Notes: generated from the sequence alone by a model not told the origin. 64,000 bases of DNA from Caldilineaceae bacterium (GCA_020846635.1 JADLDO010000064.1:1-64000), one strand, 5' to 3'; positions 50,308-58,787 are shown, counted from the stretch's first letter. Program-made: numbers and translations.

Positions 50308-50844
50308 TTAGCGATAGAAATCGATCCACTCAATGCCCCAGAATCTGGGGGCCGCGGCGATAAACGCTGCTGGAGCCTTCAAGTTGTAGCTGGGTGCAGT
50401 GGCTGTGGGCAAGGCAACTTCCATCCAATAGGGCGAATTGGCTTCAATGGCACGTTCGCTTTGATGGCGTGCTTGAATATGTTGGATCACCGTCTGATCG
50501 GACGCGTGAATGCTGACTGTCACGGTCTGATCCAACCAGCGCAAGCTGAATTTTTCCAGACCGCCGAGATGCAAGTCGAAAACCAAATGGTGGGGTGATG
50601 TGCTGCCCCACCATGTACCACTCGCTTGACCAATACCGCTCATGCTGTGAATCGTCGCGATGTAAGTGGCTTCGTCCTGCCCGGCAGCTTGCGAAAGCGT
50701 AACTTCATTGCCTTCACCGCTCACCGCGATGCCATAGCCCACATCACCGGCCTGTCCTTGATAGCAAGCTGCCAGCAAAGAGCCAATACCTCCCATGATG
50801 ACCGCTCTACGGGACCATCTGCCCATCGCCGCCCCCTTTTGCAT
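50308..50844 (-). CDS. Putative Tat-exported lipoprotein, unknown
   Basis: A 178-residue protein whose N-terminus has twin arginine in WSRRAVIM followed by a hydrophobic stretch and lipobox LLAAC, so it may be exported and anchored as a lipoprotein. The mature part is rich in beta strands and has no recognised motif. A second ATG at residue 7 is an equal start candidate. The gene is convergent with the RAM gene and divergent from the M20 peptidase gene. Confidence 0.65.
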   Translation of the reverse strand: MQKGAAMGRWSRRAVIMGGIGSLLAACYQGQAGDVGYGIAVSGEGNEVTLSQAAGQDEATYIATIHSMSGIGQASGTWWGSTSPHHLVFDLHLGGLEKFSLRWLDQTVTVSIHASDQTVIQHIQARHQSERAIEANSPYWMEVALPTATAPSYNLKAPAAFIAAAPRFWGIEWIDFYR

Positions 50845-50876
50845 CCTGTCATCCGCAATCTATTTGCCCCATAGAT

Positions 50877-50905
50877 TTGCCCCGCTCTCTCCATCTCAGT
50901 ATAGT
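50877..50905 (+). promoter_or_regulatory. Promoter of the M20 peptidase gene
   Basis: TTGCCC, a 17-base spacer and TATAGT (50900-50905). The leader would be about 80 bases to GTG 50990. Confidence 0.6.
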
Positions 50906-50989
50906 ACGCTTAAGCATGCTGATGGCGTGCCCCAAAAAGCAAATCTGCACTAGATAGTGCAACAGAAAGCGTCTAAAAGGGAGTTCTCT

Positions 50990-52369
50990 GTGAGTCAACA
51001 AAATCTAAGTCCAAATGCCACGGCGTTGGATCAATATATCAACGATAACCTAGATCGCTATATTGACGAAACGATTCGTCTCTGCGCTCAGCCCAGCGTC
51101 TCCGCCACAGGCTACGGCGTGCGCGAATGTACCGCCATCGTCGCCGAAATGATCGCCGCACGCGGCTTCGAGGTCAAAACCTACGAGACTCCGGGGCAGC
51201 CCGTCGTCGTAGGCCACGCCAAAGGCACTTCGGAACGCACCTTTCTCTTCTATAACCATTATGATGTGCAGCCGCCGGAACCCCTGGAACTCTGGACCAC
51301 GCCGCCGTTTGAACCCACCATCCGCGATGGCAAAATCTTCGCACGCGGCGTAGCCGACGACAAAGGCGAGATCATCGCCCGCCTCGCCGCCATCGACGCA
51401 GTACGCGCTGCGCATGGCGGCGACCTGCCCTGCAACATGGTCTTTGTGGTCGAGGGTGAAGAAGAAGTCTCCAGCCCCAACATTGCCCAATTTGTACAAG
51501 ACCATCTCGATATTCTCGCGGCGGATGGCGCGCTGTGGGAAGGGGGTGGCGTGGATCATGAGGACCGGCCCGGCTCTGTTCTCGGCTTCCGCGGCATTAT
51601 CGCGGTTGAACTCTCGGTCGAGACGATGAGCCGTGATGCCCACTCCGGTTCGGCCCACATCCTACCGAGCGCGGCCTGGCGCATCGTGCGCGCCCTGACC
51701 CATCTTAAGGACGAAAACGAGCGTATCCTAATCCCAGGTTTCTACGACCGGGTCATTCCCCCCAGTGCCGCCGACTTGGCGCTCATCGACGCCCAGGCTG
51801 ACTATGAACCTTTCCTACGCAAGAACTACGGCGTGAAGAACTTCGTAGCCAACCGCCACGGCAAAGAGCTGCACACCTCTGTCTTTGAGCCAACCTGCAA
51901 TATTCAAGGCATCGAAACCGGCTATCAAGGCCCCGGCACCAAAACGGTGATTCCGGCCAAAGCCACCGTCAAGCTGGACTTCCGCCTTGTGCCCGACCAG
52001 AGGCCAGAGGAGATCCTCGAACTGCTTCGCCGCCACCTTGACAAACAGGGTTTCGAGGATGTTCAAATCAAATTCCACGGTTCAATGGCACCCTTTAAGG
52101 CCACCGAAGATGACCCGTTGGTGCGGCTCACCCAGCGCACAGCCGCCGAGGTCTATGGCGTAGAGCCACGCCCGCTTGTGCCGCTCGGCGGGGGCAGCAG
52201 CCCTGCCTATGCCTTTTCCGGCCCGCTCGGTGGCATTCCCGTGGTCCACGCCGGCATCGGCTATCCCAATGCCAATGGACATGCCCCCGACGAAAATATG
52301 CGCATCAAGGATTTTGTCAACGGCGCACGCCATATCGCTCGCCTGCTGGATGGTTTTGCCGACCTCTAG
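50990..52369 (+). CDS. M20 family metallopeptidase (dipeptidase)
   Basis: Di-zinc peptidase of 459 residues resembling cytosolic non-specific dipeptidase. Metal and catalytic sites: NHYDVQP (His and the following Asp), GVADDKGE (bridging Asp), VEGEEEVSSP (catalytic Glu and ligand Glu), and GHAPDEN near the end (last His). The dimerisation lid contains SRDAHSGSAHILPSA. It cleaves short peptides in the cytosol. The start is GTG at 50990, with AAGGGAG 7 bases upstream; the frame is open a further 11 codons. Single gene. Confidence 0.9.
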   Translation: MSQQNLSPNATALDQYINDNLDRYIDETIRLCAQPSVSATGYGVRECTAIVAEMIAARGFEVKTYETPGQPVVVGHAKGTSERTFLFYNHYDVQPPEPLELWTTPPFEPTIRDGKIFARGVADDKGEIIARLAAIDAVRAAHGGDLPCNMVFVVEGEEEVSSPNIAQFVQDHLDILAADGALWEGGGVDHEDRPGSVLGFRGIIAVELSVETMSRDAHSGSAHILPSAAWRIVRALTHLKDENERILIPGFYDRVIPPSAADLALIDAQADYEPFLRKNYGVKNFVANRHGKELHTSVFEPTCNIQGIETGYQGPGTKTVIPAKATVKLDFRLVPDQRPEEILELLRRHLDKQGFEDVQIKFHGSMAPFKATEDDPLVRLTQRTAAEVYGVEPRPLVPLGGGSSPAYAFSGPLGGIPVVHAGIGYPNANGHAPDENMRIKDFVNGARHIARLLDGFADL

Positions 52370-52494
52370 CGCGGCGCTTGCCCATCTTGCCGCGAGGTGG
52401 TAGATTTGGCATAGACCGCTGCAATCTCTTACAAAAAAACGATGACTATCATTCACTCGTAGATGAGGATCGTTCTGCAAACAAATAAAAAACT

Positions 52495-52884
52495 ATGAGC
52501 AGATCACCAGCAGACTCCTGGTATGTAAATGGCCCAACCCAAGAACGCATCTATTTGGTTGTGCGCCAAATCCCCCCTGGCAAGGTTTCGACCTATGGCG
52601 ACATTGCCGCCATCGTCGGCGACTGCACCGCACGCATGGTCGGCTATGCGATGGCCGCGGCCAGGGGCGACCTCCCCTGGCACCGCGTCATCAACGCCCA
52701 GGGAAAGATCAGCCCGCGCGGGGATGGTGGTGGCGAAGAACTCCAGCGCGCTCGATTAGAGGATGAAGGCATTCACTTTTCAGATGGCAAGGTAGATCTG
52801 AAGAGGGTACGCTGGTTAGGGCCATCAGTGGAATGGAAAATCGCCAACGGCTTTGCCCCAGATCCAACTTGGCGGGAGAAATAA
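52495..52884 (+). CDS. Alkyltransferase-like (ATL) DNA-damage recognition protein
   Basis: A 129-residue protein of the MGMT C-terminal domain family. The DNA-binding segment is VRQIPPGKVSTYGDIA, with RMVGYAMA carrying the arginine finger. At the active site PCHRV is replaced by PWHRV, so the alkyl-accepting cysteine is absent. ATL proteins bind O6-alkylguanine and pass the lesion to nucleotide excision repair instead of repairing it directly. The gene is followed 1 base later by DUF4126. Confidence 0.9.
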   Translation: MSRSPADSWYVNGPTQERIYLVVRQIPPGKVSTYGDIAAIVGDCTARMVGYAMAAARGDLPWHRVINAQGKISPRGDGGGEELQRARLEDEGIHFSDGKVDLKRVRWLGPSVEWKIANGFAPDPTWREK

Positions 52885-52885
52885 G

Positions 52886-53473
52886 ATGCCGGTGGATAGC
52901 AGTGCGGGGCCTATCCTTGAAATGTTCTTGAGCATCGCCATTGGCATTGGTCTCAGCGCCGCCTGTGGCTTCCGCGTCTTTGTCCCCTTCTTGGTCATGA
53001 GCGTTGCCGCCCAGGCCGGCTACCTGGAACTAGCCTCCGGCTGGGAATGGATTGGCTCGCTTCCCGCGCTGGTCGCCTTTGGCATCGCCTCGATCCTCGA
53101 GATCGTTGCCTATTACGTGCCCTGGCTCGACAACTTTTTGGACACCATTGCCACCCCTGCCGCAGTCATAGCAGGCATCGTCGCCACAGCCGCGGTTGTC
53201 AGCGGCATGTCGCCCTTCCTCACCTGGACATTAGCAGCCATCGCGGGCGGCGGTGCCGCGGGCATCATCCAGACCGGCACTGTACTCATGCGCAGCATGT
53301 CCTCCATGACAACGATGGGAATGGGCAACTTCGCTGTTTCCACGAGCGAACTTGCCGGATCCTTCTTCATCTCTGTACTCTCCTTCATGCTGCCCATCTT
53401 CACCCTGGTCTTGGTGTTCTTTCTTGTGCTCTGGGTGTGGCGTCGCCTTCGTCGCCGCCGCATACCCGTTTAA
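52886..53473 (+). CDS. DUF4126 membrane protein
   Basis: A 195-residue protein with about five to six helices. The conserved region GLSAACGFRVFVPFLVMSVAAQAGYLEL and SLPALVAFGIASILEIVAYYVPWLDN belong to DUF4126; the C-terminus is a final helix with a basic tail (WRRLRRRR). Function unknown. The start is ATG 52886, one base after the ATL stop, with GGGAG upstream, so it is cotranscribed with that gene. Confidence 0.85.
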   Translation: MPVDSSAGPILEMFLSIAIGIGLSAACGFRVFVPFLVMSVAAQAGYLELASGWEWIGSLPALVAFGIASILEIVAYYVPWLDNFLDTIATPAAVIAGIVATAAVVSGMSPFLTWTLAAIAGGGAAGIIQTGTVLMRSMSSMTTMGMGNFAVSTSELAGSFFISVLSFMLPIFTLVLVFFLVLWVWRRLRRRRIPV

Positions 53474-53513
53474 GAGGGTCGCAGGTCGCATCGCCATCAT
53501 GAATTGATATGCT

Positions 53514-54134
53514 ATGTCCGAACTGACCATCACAAACCTCTGCCCCGATCATTTCGAGGCCCTAGCCGAACTGCAACGCATCGTTTACCCCACGCTCGGC
53601 GACCAAGAACTAATGCGCGTCGAACACTTCACTGCCCAATACCACCTCTTTCCACAAGGGCAGTTTGTAGCATTGATCGACGGTCGAGTGGTGGGGCAAG
53701 GCTCTGGTTTCTACATCGACTTTGATTTCCACCATACAGACCATACGTTCAGTGAGATCTGCGCGGGCTTCTACTTCACCCGTCACGACCCCAATGGCGC
53801 GTACTACTACGGTGCTGACATCAGCGTCCATCCCGACTTCCGCGGGCGCGGCATCGGACGGCGCATCTATGATGCCCGCAAGGAATTGGTGCGTCATGCC
53901 AGACGCCGCGGCATTGTCGGCGGCGGGCTGATACCAGGCTACGCAGCCTACAAAACCGAAATATCGCCACAAGCCTATGTGGACCGTGTTGTTGCCGGTG
54001 AATTGCACGACAGCACCTTGAGCTTCCAACTGGCGATGGGTTTCAAGGTGCGCGGCCTCATCCCCAACTATCTCGAAGATAGCGCATCGGACAATTGGGC
54101 CACCCTGATCGTATGGAGCAATCCCGATTTATAA
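53514..54134 (+). CDS. GNAT family acetyltransferase
   Basis: A 206-residue acetyltransferase. The acetyl-CoA site is ISVHPDFRGRGIGRRIYDARKEL, with the R/Q-GxGxG/A loop in RGRGIG. The C-terminal half has LSFQLAMGFKVRG, the usual NxxA..GF-type end. The acceptor is unknown. It begins 40 bases after DUF4126 with a weak ribosome site, so it may be part of the same transcript. Confidence 0.85.
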   Translation: MSELTITNLCPDHFEALAELQRIVYPTLGDQELMRVEHFTAQYHLFPQGQFVALIDGRVVGQGSGFYIDFDFHHTDHTFSEICAGFYFTRHDPNGAYYYGADISVHPDFRGRGIGRRIYDARKELVRHARRRGIVGGGLIPGYAAYKTEISPQAYVDRVVAGELHDSTLSFQLAMGFKVRGLIPNYLEDSASDNWATLIVWSNPDL

Positions 54135-54183
54135 CACTCCTGCTGCAAGGAGGAATGAGCAGCAGGAGCGATCCTTCATTTCG

Positions 54184-54576
54184 TCAGGCAGGAGAGTTGC
54201 TGTTCCAAATATCCCGATGCCACTTCCACTGCCCATCCTCTTGCTTCCACACCACAACAAACTTTACGACATCAGCCACGGCTCCCCCCTCGCCACTCAG
54301 AGTCGCCTTGCCCACTTCATAGGCCATGTCGCCGCAAAGTTCAAGTTCGATCGTTTCCAGTTTGACGCTCTTGATGCCCATGTCCATGACGGCCTGCCAG
54401 AAGCCCCGCAGCGCGGCGCTGCCAGAGACTATTGCGCCGTTGGGTGGCAGTGCCTGACCACTAGACGAGTAAACCGCTGCTGCGCCCGCAGCATCCCCCT
54501 GGTTGTAGGCTTTCTCAAAGGCGCGGTTGGTGGCGTCAACACCAGACTTGACGGTTTTCATAGAGGTTGTATTCAT
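54184..54576 (-). CDS. SnoaL/DUF4440-like (nuclear transport factor 2 fold) protein
   Basis: A 130-residue protein with the NTF2-like pattern: an N-terminal helix DATNRAFEKAYNQGDAAGAAAVYS, then SGQALPPNGAIVSGSAALRGFWQAVMDMG and the strand-rich VVWKQEDGQWKWHRDIWN. Members are ketosteroid-isomerase-like or stress-linked. The start is ATG 54576, where AGGAGAGAAGAAG forms a strong ribosome site; the frame is open further upstream. A palindrome lies about 70-100 bases upstream. Confidence 0.8.
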   Translation of the reverse strand: MNTTSMKTVKSGVDATNRAFEKAYNQGDAAGAAAVYSSSGQALPPNGAIVSGSAALRGFWQAVMDMGIKSVKLETIELELCGDMAYEVGKATLSGEGGAVADVVKFVVVWKQEDGQWKWHRDIWNSNSPA

Positions 54577-54644
54577 CTTCTTCTCTCCTGACAGGATTAG
54601 AACTTCGCTACTCGTGCAGTCCATAAGCAGATGCAATCAGAGCT

Positions 54645-54677
54645 TACTGCAAGAAGCGTTCCCGGAACGTTGCAGTA
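54645..54677. promoter_or_regulatory. Long imperfect palindrome upstream of the SnoaL-like gene
   Basis: TACTGCAA at 54645-54652 and TTGCAGTA at 54670-54677 are exact inverted copies, and between them CGTTCC and GGAACG are also inverted, with an extra GAAG on one side. A further GCGTTCC follows near 54688. This could be an operator or a hairpin in the leader of the minus-strand gene. Confidence 0.45.
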
Positions 54678-54881
54678 GATCCCAACAGCGTTCCTTTCTT
54701 CATGCCAGGCATTCCGGCTGCGTGAGCGTCGCAACATGCATGACGAATACCCAGAGTTGTAACCGCGGACGTAGTTTCGGGAGAACATTTGATGAAGAAT
54801 ACAGAAGGAGGCTGTATCTTGCCTCATGCGCCAGGATTTGTCTAGCGATCAAAAAAGAGGGCATCCCACTTTGGGGCACCA

Positions 54882-54901
54882 TAACGTGATGACCAACGTT
54901 A
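54882..54901. promoter_or_regulatory. Inverted repeat TAACGT-N8-ACGTTA
   Basis: Exact 6-base arms with 8-base spacing, ending about 40 bases upstream of the -35 of the BTAD regulator promoter. The form suits a dimeric regulator site, possibly autoregulation. Confidence 0.4.
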
Positions 54902-54941
54902 CGTGCTTTTAGACAGGATCATGGGCGTGCCAAAAAACGAA

Positions 54942-54969
54942 ATGACAGGAAATAGGCACTTGTTATAAA
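54942..54969 (+). promoter_or_regulatory. Promoter of the BTAD regulator gene
   Basis: ATGACA, a 16-base spacer and TATAAA (54964-54969). Each hexamer differs from consensus at one base. The leader to ATG 55019 would be about 43 bases. Confidence 0.6.
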
Positions 54970-55018
54970 ATAGCAGTATACGCACCGGACACAACCTTTG
55001 ATCCACCGAAAAAAGCCA

Positions 55019-58000
55019 ATGCCCTTCAAGCTGCATATCCAACTGCTGGGCGACTTTCGCCTTTTCCTGGACAATGAGCCTGTCAATGGCCCCCACGTCG
55101 CAAGGCTGCAATCGTTGATTGCCTATCTGGCGTTACATCGCCACGCGCCCCAATCGCGCAGGCAGATTGCCACGCTCTTCTGGCTTGACTCGACGGAGAA
55201 ACAGGCCAACACCAATCTACGCAAGCTGATCCATCAGTTTCGCCAACTGTTTCCCGCAATCGAGAGCTTTCTTTCGGTGACCTACCATACGCTCGGTTGG
55301 TGCCCAGACGCCATGATCACGGTGGATGTGGACGGACTTGAGCAAGCGCTGAATTCCATTGAAGAGGCCGTCGCCAGCGGCGCAAGCGTCGACGCGGCCC
55401 AGGTAGAGCAAGTTATATTGCTCTATCGCGGCGAACTGCTATCGACTTGCTACGATGATTGGCTGCTCGCCTTGCGCCACACACTGCACGAACGAGTCGT
55501 CAACACATTGACTGAGCTATTGGGCAAACTGGAAGCCCAACATGACTATGCCGCTGGCGTTACCTGTGCCAAGCATCTTTTGAGACTCGACCCCTTGCAT
55601 GAGCCTCCCTACCGCCACCTCATGCACTTCCGCGCGCTGACAGGCGACCGCGCTGGAGCCTTACGCGTCTACCACGAATGTGCGCGGCTCCTGGAGCAGG
55701 AACTTGGCGTCACGCCCTCCACCGAAACGCGGGCACTCTATGAACATCTGCTCCAAGTTGAGCCGCAGCCAACCTTGTTGATCCACGATTCACAGCCGAT
55801 ACACCTCAATCTGGTCGGTCGCCAAGAGGAATGGCAAACACTCCAGCAAGCCTGGCACAGCGCTGCCAGTGGCGGCACACACCTGGTGATGATCTGGGGT
55901 GAAGTTGGGGTAGGCAAGACCCGCCTGATCGAGGAACTGCTCCATTGGGCCAACCTGCGCCCCGGCAGTGCGGCATTGGCACGCGCCTACGCCGCCGAGG
56001 GCGCATTGGCCTACTCGCCCATTACAGAGTGGTTACGCAGCAAAGCGATCCAGCCGGCGGTGGCTAGGCTTGCACCCCTGTGGCAAACGGAATTGGCACG
56101 CCTGCTCCCGGAACGCTTGATCGAGCATACAAACCTTGCGCCACCAGGCCCCTTGAGCGACGACTGGCAGCGCCAGCGTTTCCATGAGGCATTGGCGCGC
56201 GCAGTGCTGGCGGCTCCAGGCCCTCAACTCTTGGTGCTGGATGACATGCAGTGGTGTGACGAAGAAACCCTAGAGTGGCTGCGCTATCTATTGCGCGTGG
56301 ATGCACAAGCGCCGCTGCTGGTCGTGGGCACAGCACGCACCGAGGCAGTCGATCCGGCCCATCCGCTGCATGCCCTCTTACACCAATTACACCGCCTCAA
56401 CCAGTGTACCGAAATCGACCTCGCCCCCCTAAGCGCATCCGAGACGACCGCGCTAGCCAGTCAGGTTGCCAACGAGGATATGAGTGCATGGGCGACACAA
56501 CTTTACCAGGAGACGGAGGGGAACCCGCTCTTTGTCGTCGAAACGGTACGCGCAGGTGTGATCACCAGCCTCACAAAGCAGCCGGATGCTCAGACGGCAC
56601 CACTCTCGCCCACCATACAAGCTGTCATCAAGGCGCGCCTCGCCCAACTCTCACCCTCGGCACGCCAGCTTCTGCAAGTAGCTGCTGTCATAGGGCGCGT
56701 CTTTACTGTGGACATTCTCGCCGCCATTGACGATACCACCGAAAGCACTCTCGTACAGGACCTGGATGAACTGTGGCGAAGACGCATTGTGCGTGAACAA
56801 GGAGAAGGATACGACTTTAGCCACGACAAAATACGCGAGGCCGCCTATTCCGAAGTGGCCCCCATGCGCCGTCGCTGGCTCCATCGCAGAATCGCCGAAG
56901 TGCTGGAGCATCTACACGGCTCCAATATGGACGAAGTCTATGGCACGTTGGCCGCTCATCTCGAGCGCGCAGGCGAGATAAACCGGGCCATTGTCTACTC
57001 CTTGCGTGCGGGCGAACACGCCTTAGCCGGCTACGCCCCCCAACAGGCTCTACGTCACTTTGCCCGCGTTCTCATGCTTGCAGAGGACGCCACGCTGCGC
57101 GCAAGGGCCTATTTTGGGCTGGGTCGTGCCTACTTCGACCTCGATAACCTTGACGAAGCCATCACACAAACCACTCAAGCGGCAGACTTGATCGGCACAC
57201 TCGATCCCCGACGCCCCAAGATTCTCTATCTTCTTGGGGAGGTCTGGTCTGCCCGCTTTGTGAGTGAGAATGCGGAAGCCTATGCCCAAGCAGCCCTCGA
57301 AGCAGCGGAGGCAATTCAAGATCACGAGACGGTCTGCCAATCTCTATCACTCTTGGGCCAGCTATGTAGTGCGCGCGGCGACCTTGACGCAGAAGTGGGC
57401 CTTATCTCGCGAGCCCTGCACATCTGCCGCCAGGTGGGCAACCGCTGGCGTGAGGGACGGACACTGGCAGACTTGGCCTTCCTGCAAGCGCAAAGAGGCC
57501 ACTTTGTCGAGGCGACTGCTTCAGCAGAACTGGCGATTGAATACTTGGAGTCTACCGATGATCAGGCGGCGATCGCGTTTGCCTGGAACATTCTGGGTCG
57601 AGCCCGCGGCGGGCAAGGAGATTATATGCCGGCCTTCGCCGCCTTCAAACGCAGCGGCGAACTCGCCAAGACAATTGACCACAAATCCCTCGCGGCCCAA
57701 GTGCCGAACATGCTCGGCTGGCTGCATCAGCAATTGTGCGACTACGAAGGGGCACTGGCGCTGGATCAGGCTGGCGTCGATCTAGCGATTCAGTGCGACA
57801 AATTCACCATTGAGATCAGCGCACGCATCAATGTGGCTCTGGACATCTTGCACCTCGGCGCACCTAACGAGGCCCTGGCACAACTGCAAAACCTCCAACA
57901 GAGAATTGAGCAAGCGGCCTTTGATTATCATGGCTGGCGCTGGCGGCTCCGCCTGTGCGATGCCCAGGGATTGTGCTATCTGGCCCTCAACCAACCGCAC

Positions 58001-58393
58001 AAAGTATTCGCTTTAGCCGAGCAAGGGCGAAAGATGGCACAGGCAACATCAGCACAAAAGTATCTAGCCGCCAGCCATGCCCTCAGCGGCATGACGTTGG
58101 CACAACTCGGAAAGTATGACCAGGCAGTCACCGAGTTTCAGTCAGCCGTATGGCTGGCGGATCAGTTCGGCTATCAGCCCCTACGCTGGCAGGGGCGCTG
58201 GCACCTAGCCCAATGCTCCAAAACGACCGGGCGCGATGATATAGCGCGAAAATGGAACAGAGAAGCGGTACACATCATTGATACGATCGCTACGAAACTG
58301 ACCGATGTACCTCTGCGTAGTGCATTTCTCAACTCCGCCCCAGTGCAGGACATAGTACAAGCGGCGGAGATTGTGAGTTTGCCGAGACTATGA
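55019..58393 (+). CDS. BTAD-ATPase-TPR transcriptional regulator (AfsR/LuxR-type family)
   Basis: A 1124-residue regulator. The N-terminus (about 1-100) is a winged-helix type domain (HIQLLGDFRLFLDNEPV, SRRQIATLFWL) followed by a bacterial transcriptional activation domain to about 245 (YHECARLLEQELGVTPSTETRALYEHLL). An AAA-type NTPase follows with Walker A GEVGVGKTR (about 295) and Walker B LLVLDDMQW (about 404). The C-terminal ~500 residues are TPR-like repeats. Such proteins respond to ligands by ATP-driven changes. The start is set at ATG 55019; TTG 54998 is an alternative. It lies directly upstream of the aro operon leader, in the same direction. Confidence 0.85.
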   Translation: MPFKLHIQLLGDFRLFLDNEPVNGPHVARLQSLIAYLALHRHAPQSRRQIATLFWLDSTEKQANTNLRKLIHQFRQLFPAIESFLSVTYHTLGWCPDAMITVDVDGLEQALNSIEEAVASGASVDAAQVEQVILLYRGELLSTCYDDWLLALRHTLHERVVNTLTELLGKLEAQHDYAAGVTCAKHLLRLDPLHEPPYRHLMHFRALTGDRAGALRVYHECARLLEQELGVTPSTETRALYEHLLQVEPQPTLLIHDSQPIHLNLVGRQEEWQTLQQAWHSAASGGTHLVMIWGEVGVGKTRLIEELLHWANLRPGSAALARAYAAEGALAYSPITEWLRSKAIQPAVARLAPLWQTELARLLPERLIEHTNLAPPGPLSDDWQRQRFHEALARAVLAAPGPQLLVLDDMQWCDEETLEWLRYLLRVDAQAPLLVVGTARTEAVDPAHPLHALLHQLHRLNQCTEIDLAPLSASETTALASQVANEDMSAWATQLYQETEGNPLFVVETVRAGVITSLTKQPDAQTAPLSPTIQAVIKARLAQLSPSARQLLQVAAVIGRVFTVDILAAIDDTTESTLVQDLDELWRRRIVREQGEGYDFSHDKIREAAYSEVAPMRRRWLHRRIAEVLEHLHGSNMDEVYGTLAAHLERAGEINRAIVYSLRAGEHALAGYAPQQALRHFARVLMLAEDATLRARAYFGLGRAYFDLDNLDEAITQTTQAADLIGTLDPRRPKILYLLGEVWSARFVSENAEAYAQAALEAAEAIQDHETVCQSLSLLGQLCSARGDLDAEVGLISRALHICRQVGNRWREGRTLADLAFLQAQRGHFVEATASAELAIEYLESTDDQAAIAFAWNILGRARGGQGDYMPAFAAFKRSGELAKTIDHKSLAAQVPNMLGWLHQQLCDYEGALALDQAGVDLAIQCDKFTIEISARINVALDILHLGAPNEALAQLQNLQQRIEQAAFDYHGWRWRLRLCDAQGLCYLALNQPHKVFALAEQGRKMAQATSAQKYLAASHALSGMTLAQLGKYDQAVTEFQSAVWLADQFGYQPLRWQGRWHLAQCSKTTGRDDIARKWNREAVHIIDTIATKLTDVPLRSAFLNSAPVQDIVQAAEIVSLPRL

Positions 58394-58426
58394 CGGTACT
58401 CTCTTGCAATTTTCCTCAATTCCGGC

Positions 58427-58455
58427 TTGACATCTACAGATGGCCGTGGTATCGT
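58427..58455 (+). promoter_or_regulatory. Promoter of the aro operon
   Basis: A perfect TTGACA (58427-58432), a 17-base spacer and TATCGT (58450-58455). Transcription should start near 58462, giving a leader RNA of about 400 bases before pheA. Confidence 0.65.
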
Positions 58456-58635
58456 AGCCAACGTCGCAGGTGATTCTAGCCGTAAAGCGCGACACCTAGC
58501 TTCTCTGCCAATCTAAAAAAGTAGCTGCGCCAGACTCGAACCATGACGACCATAACCTTGAGCAACCAACAGAGCCATACCCCCAGCGGTATCAGGTCTA
58601 TGCGCTTGCCTATTGGTCGTTTGCAGGCTGGCAAT

Positions 58636-58767
58636 ATGATCAATGCATCCGATGACCCACGCCAATCCTGGCGTGGGTTTTCTTTTGGTGCTTATTGGTT
58701 TAGCTATTATTTTTATTTTACCTACGCGTCGCCATCCAGCGCAGCGAGGCAGATGATGCCTGGTTAA
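58636..58767 (+). CDS. Candidate aromatic-rich leader peptide
   Basis: A 43-codon ORF with AGG 8 bases before its ATG. Between codons 15 and 30 the residues are FSFGAYWFSYYFYFTY, in which 11 of 16 are Phe, Tyr or Trp, and the downstream operon makes Phe and Tyr. Leader peptides such as E. coli PheL work this way: scarce charged tRNA stalls the ribosome and prevents a downstream terminator. Longer versions from ATG 58600 or 58543 are possible. Caution: the +1 frame (ATG 58652, 34 codons) reads as an Ile/Leu/Val-rich peptide, so the AT-rich stretch alone could mimic either. Translation is not proven. Confidence 0.45.
   Translation: MINASDDPRQSWRGFSFGAYWFSYYFYFTYASPSSAARQMMPG
58656..58686 (+). 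terminator. First terminator-like hairpin in the pheA leader
   Basis: CCCACGCCA (58656-58664) pairs with TGGCGTGGG (58669-58677) over 9 bases with a 4-base loop, followed by TTTTCTTTT. It lies inside the leader ORF. A ribosome translating the leader would unfold it. Confidence 0.7.
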
Positions 58768-58787
58768 TCCCAGACAACGAAGTCTCA

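Larger units (their letters stand above)
54577..55018. other. Control region between the SnoaL-like gene and the BTAD regulator
   Basis: A 442-base gap with two inverted repeats (54645-54677 and 54882-54901) and a promoter at 54942-54969. Short ORFs are present but none has a ribosome site or recognisable product. Confidence 0.5.

Noticed and set aside
52435..52460. Fur-box-like stretch GATGACTATCATTCAC upstream of the ATL gene
   Set aside because: Only partly symmetrical, and no iron-related gene is nearby.
58523..58600. tRNA-like sequence on the minus strand (GGTTCGAGTC and a D-arm-like GGCTCTGTTGGTTGC)
   Set aside because: Neither a 5-base T-stem nor a 7-base acceptor stem pairs, and no anticodon stem can be formed. 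At most it is a decayed fragment.
58652..58756. 34-codon ORF rich in Ile, Leu and Val in the +1 frame of the leader
   Set aside because: It has no ribosome site, and such a leader would suit a branched-chain operon rather than pheA. Kept as the main alternative to the aromatic leader.
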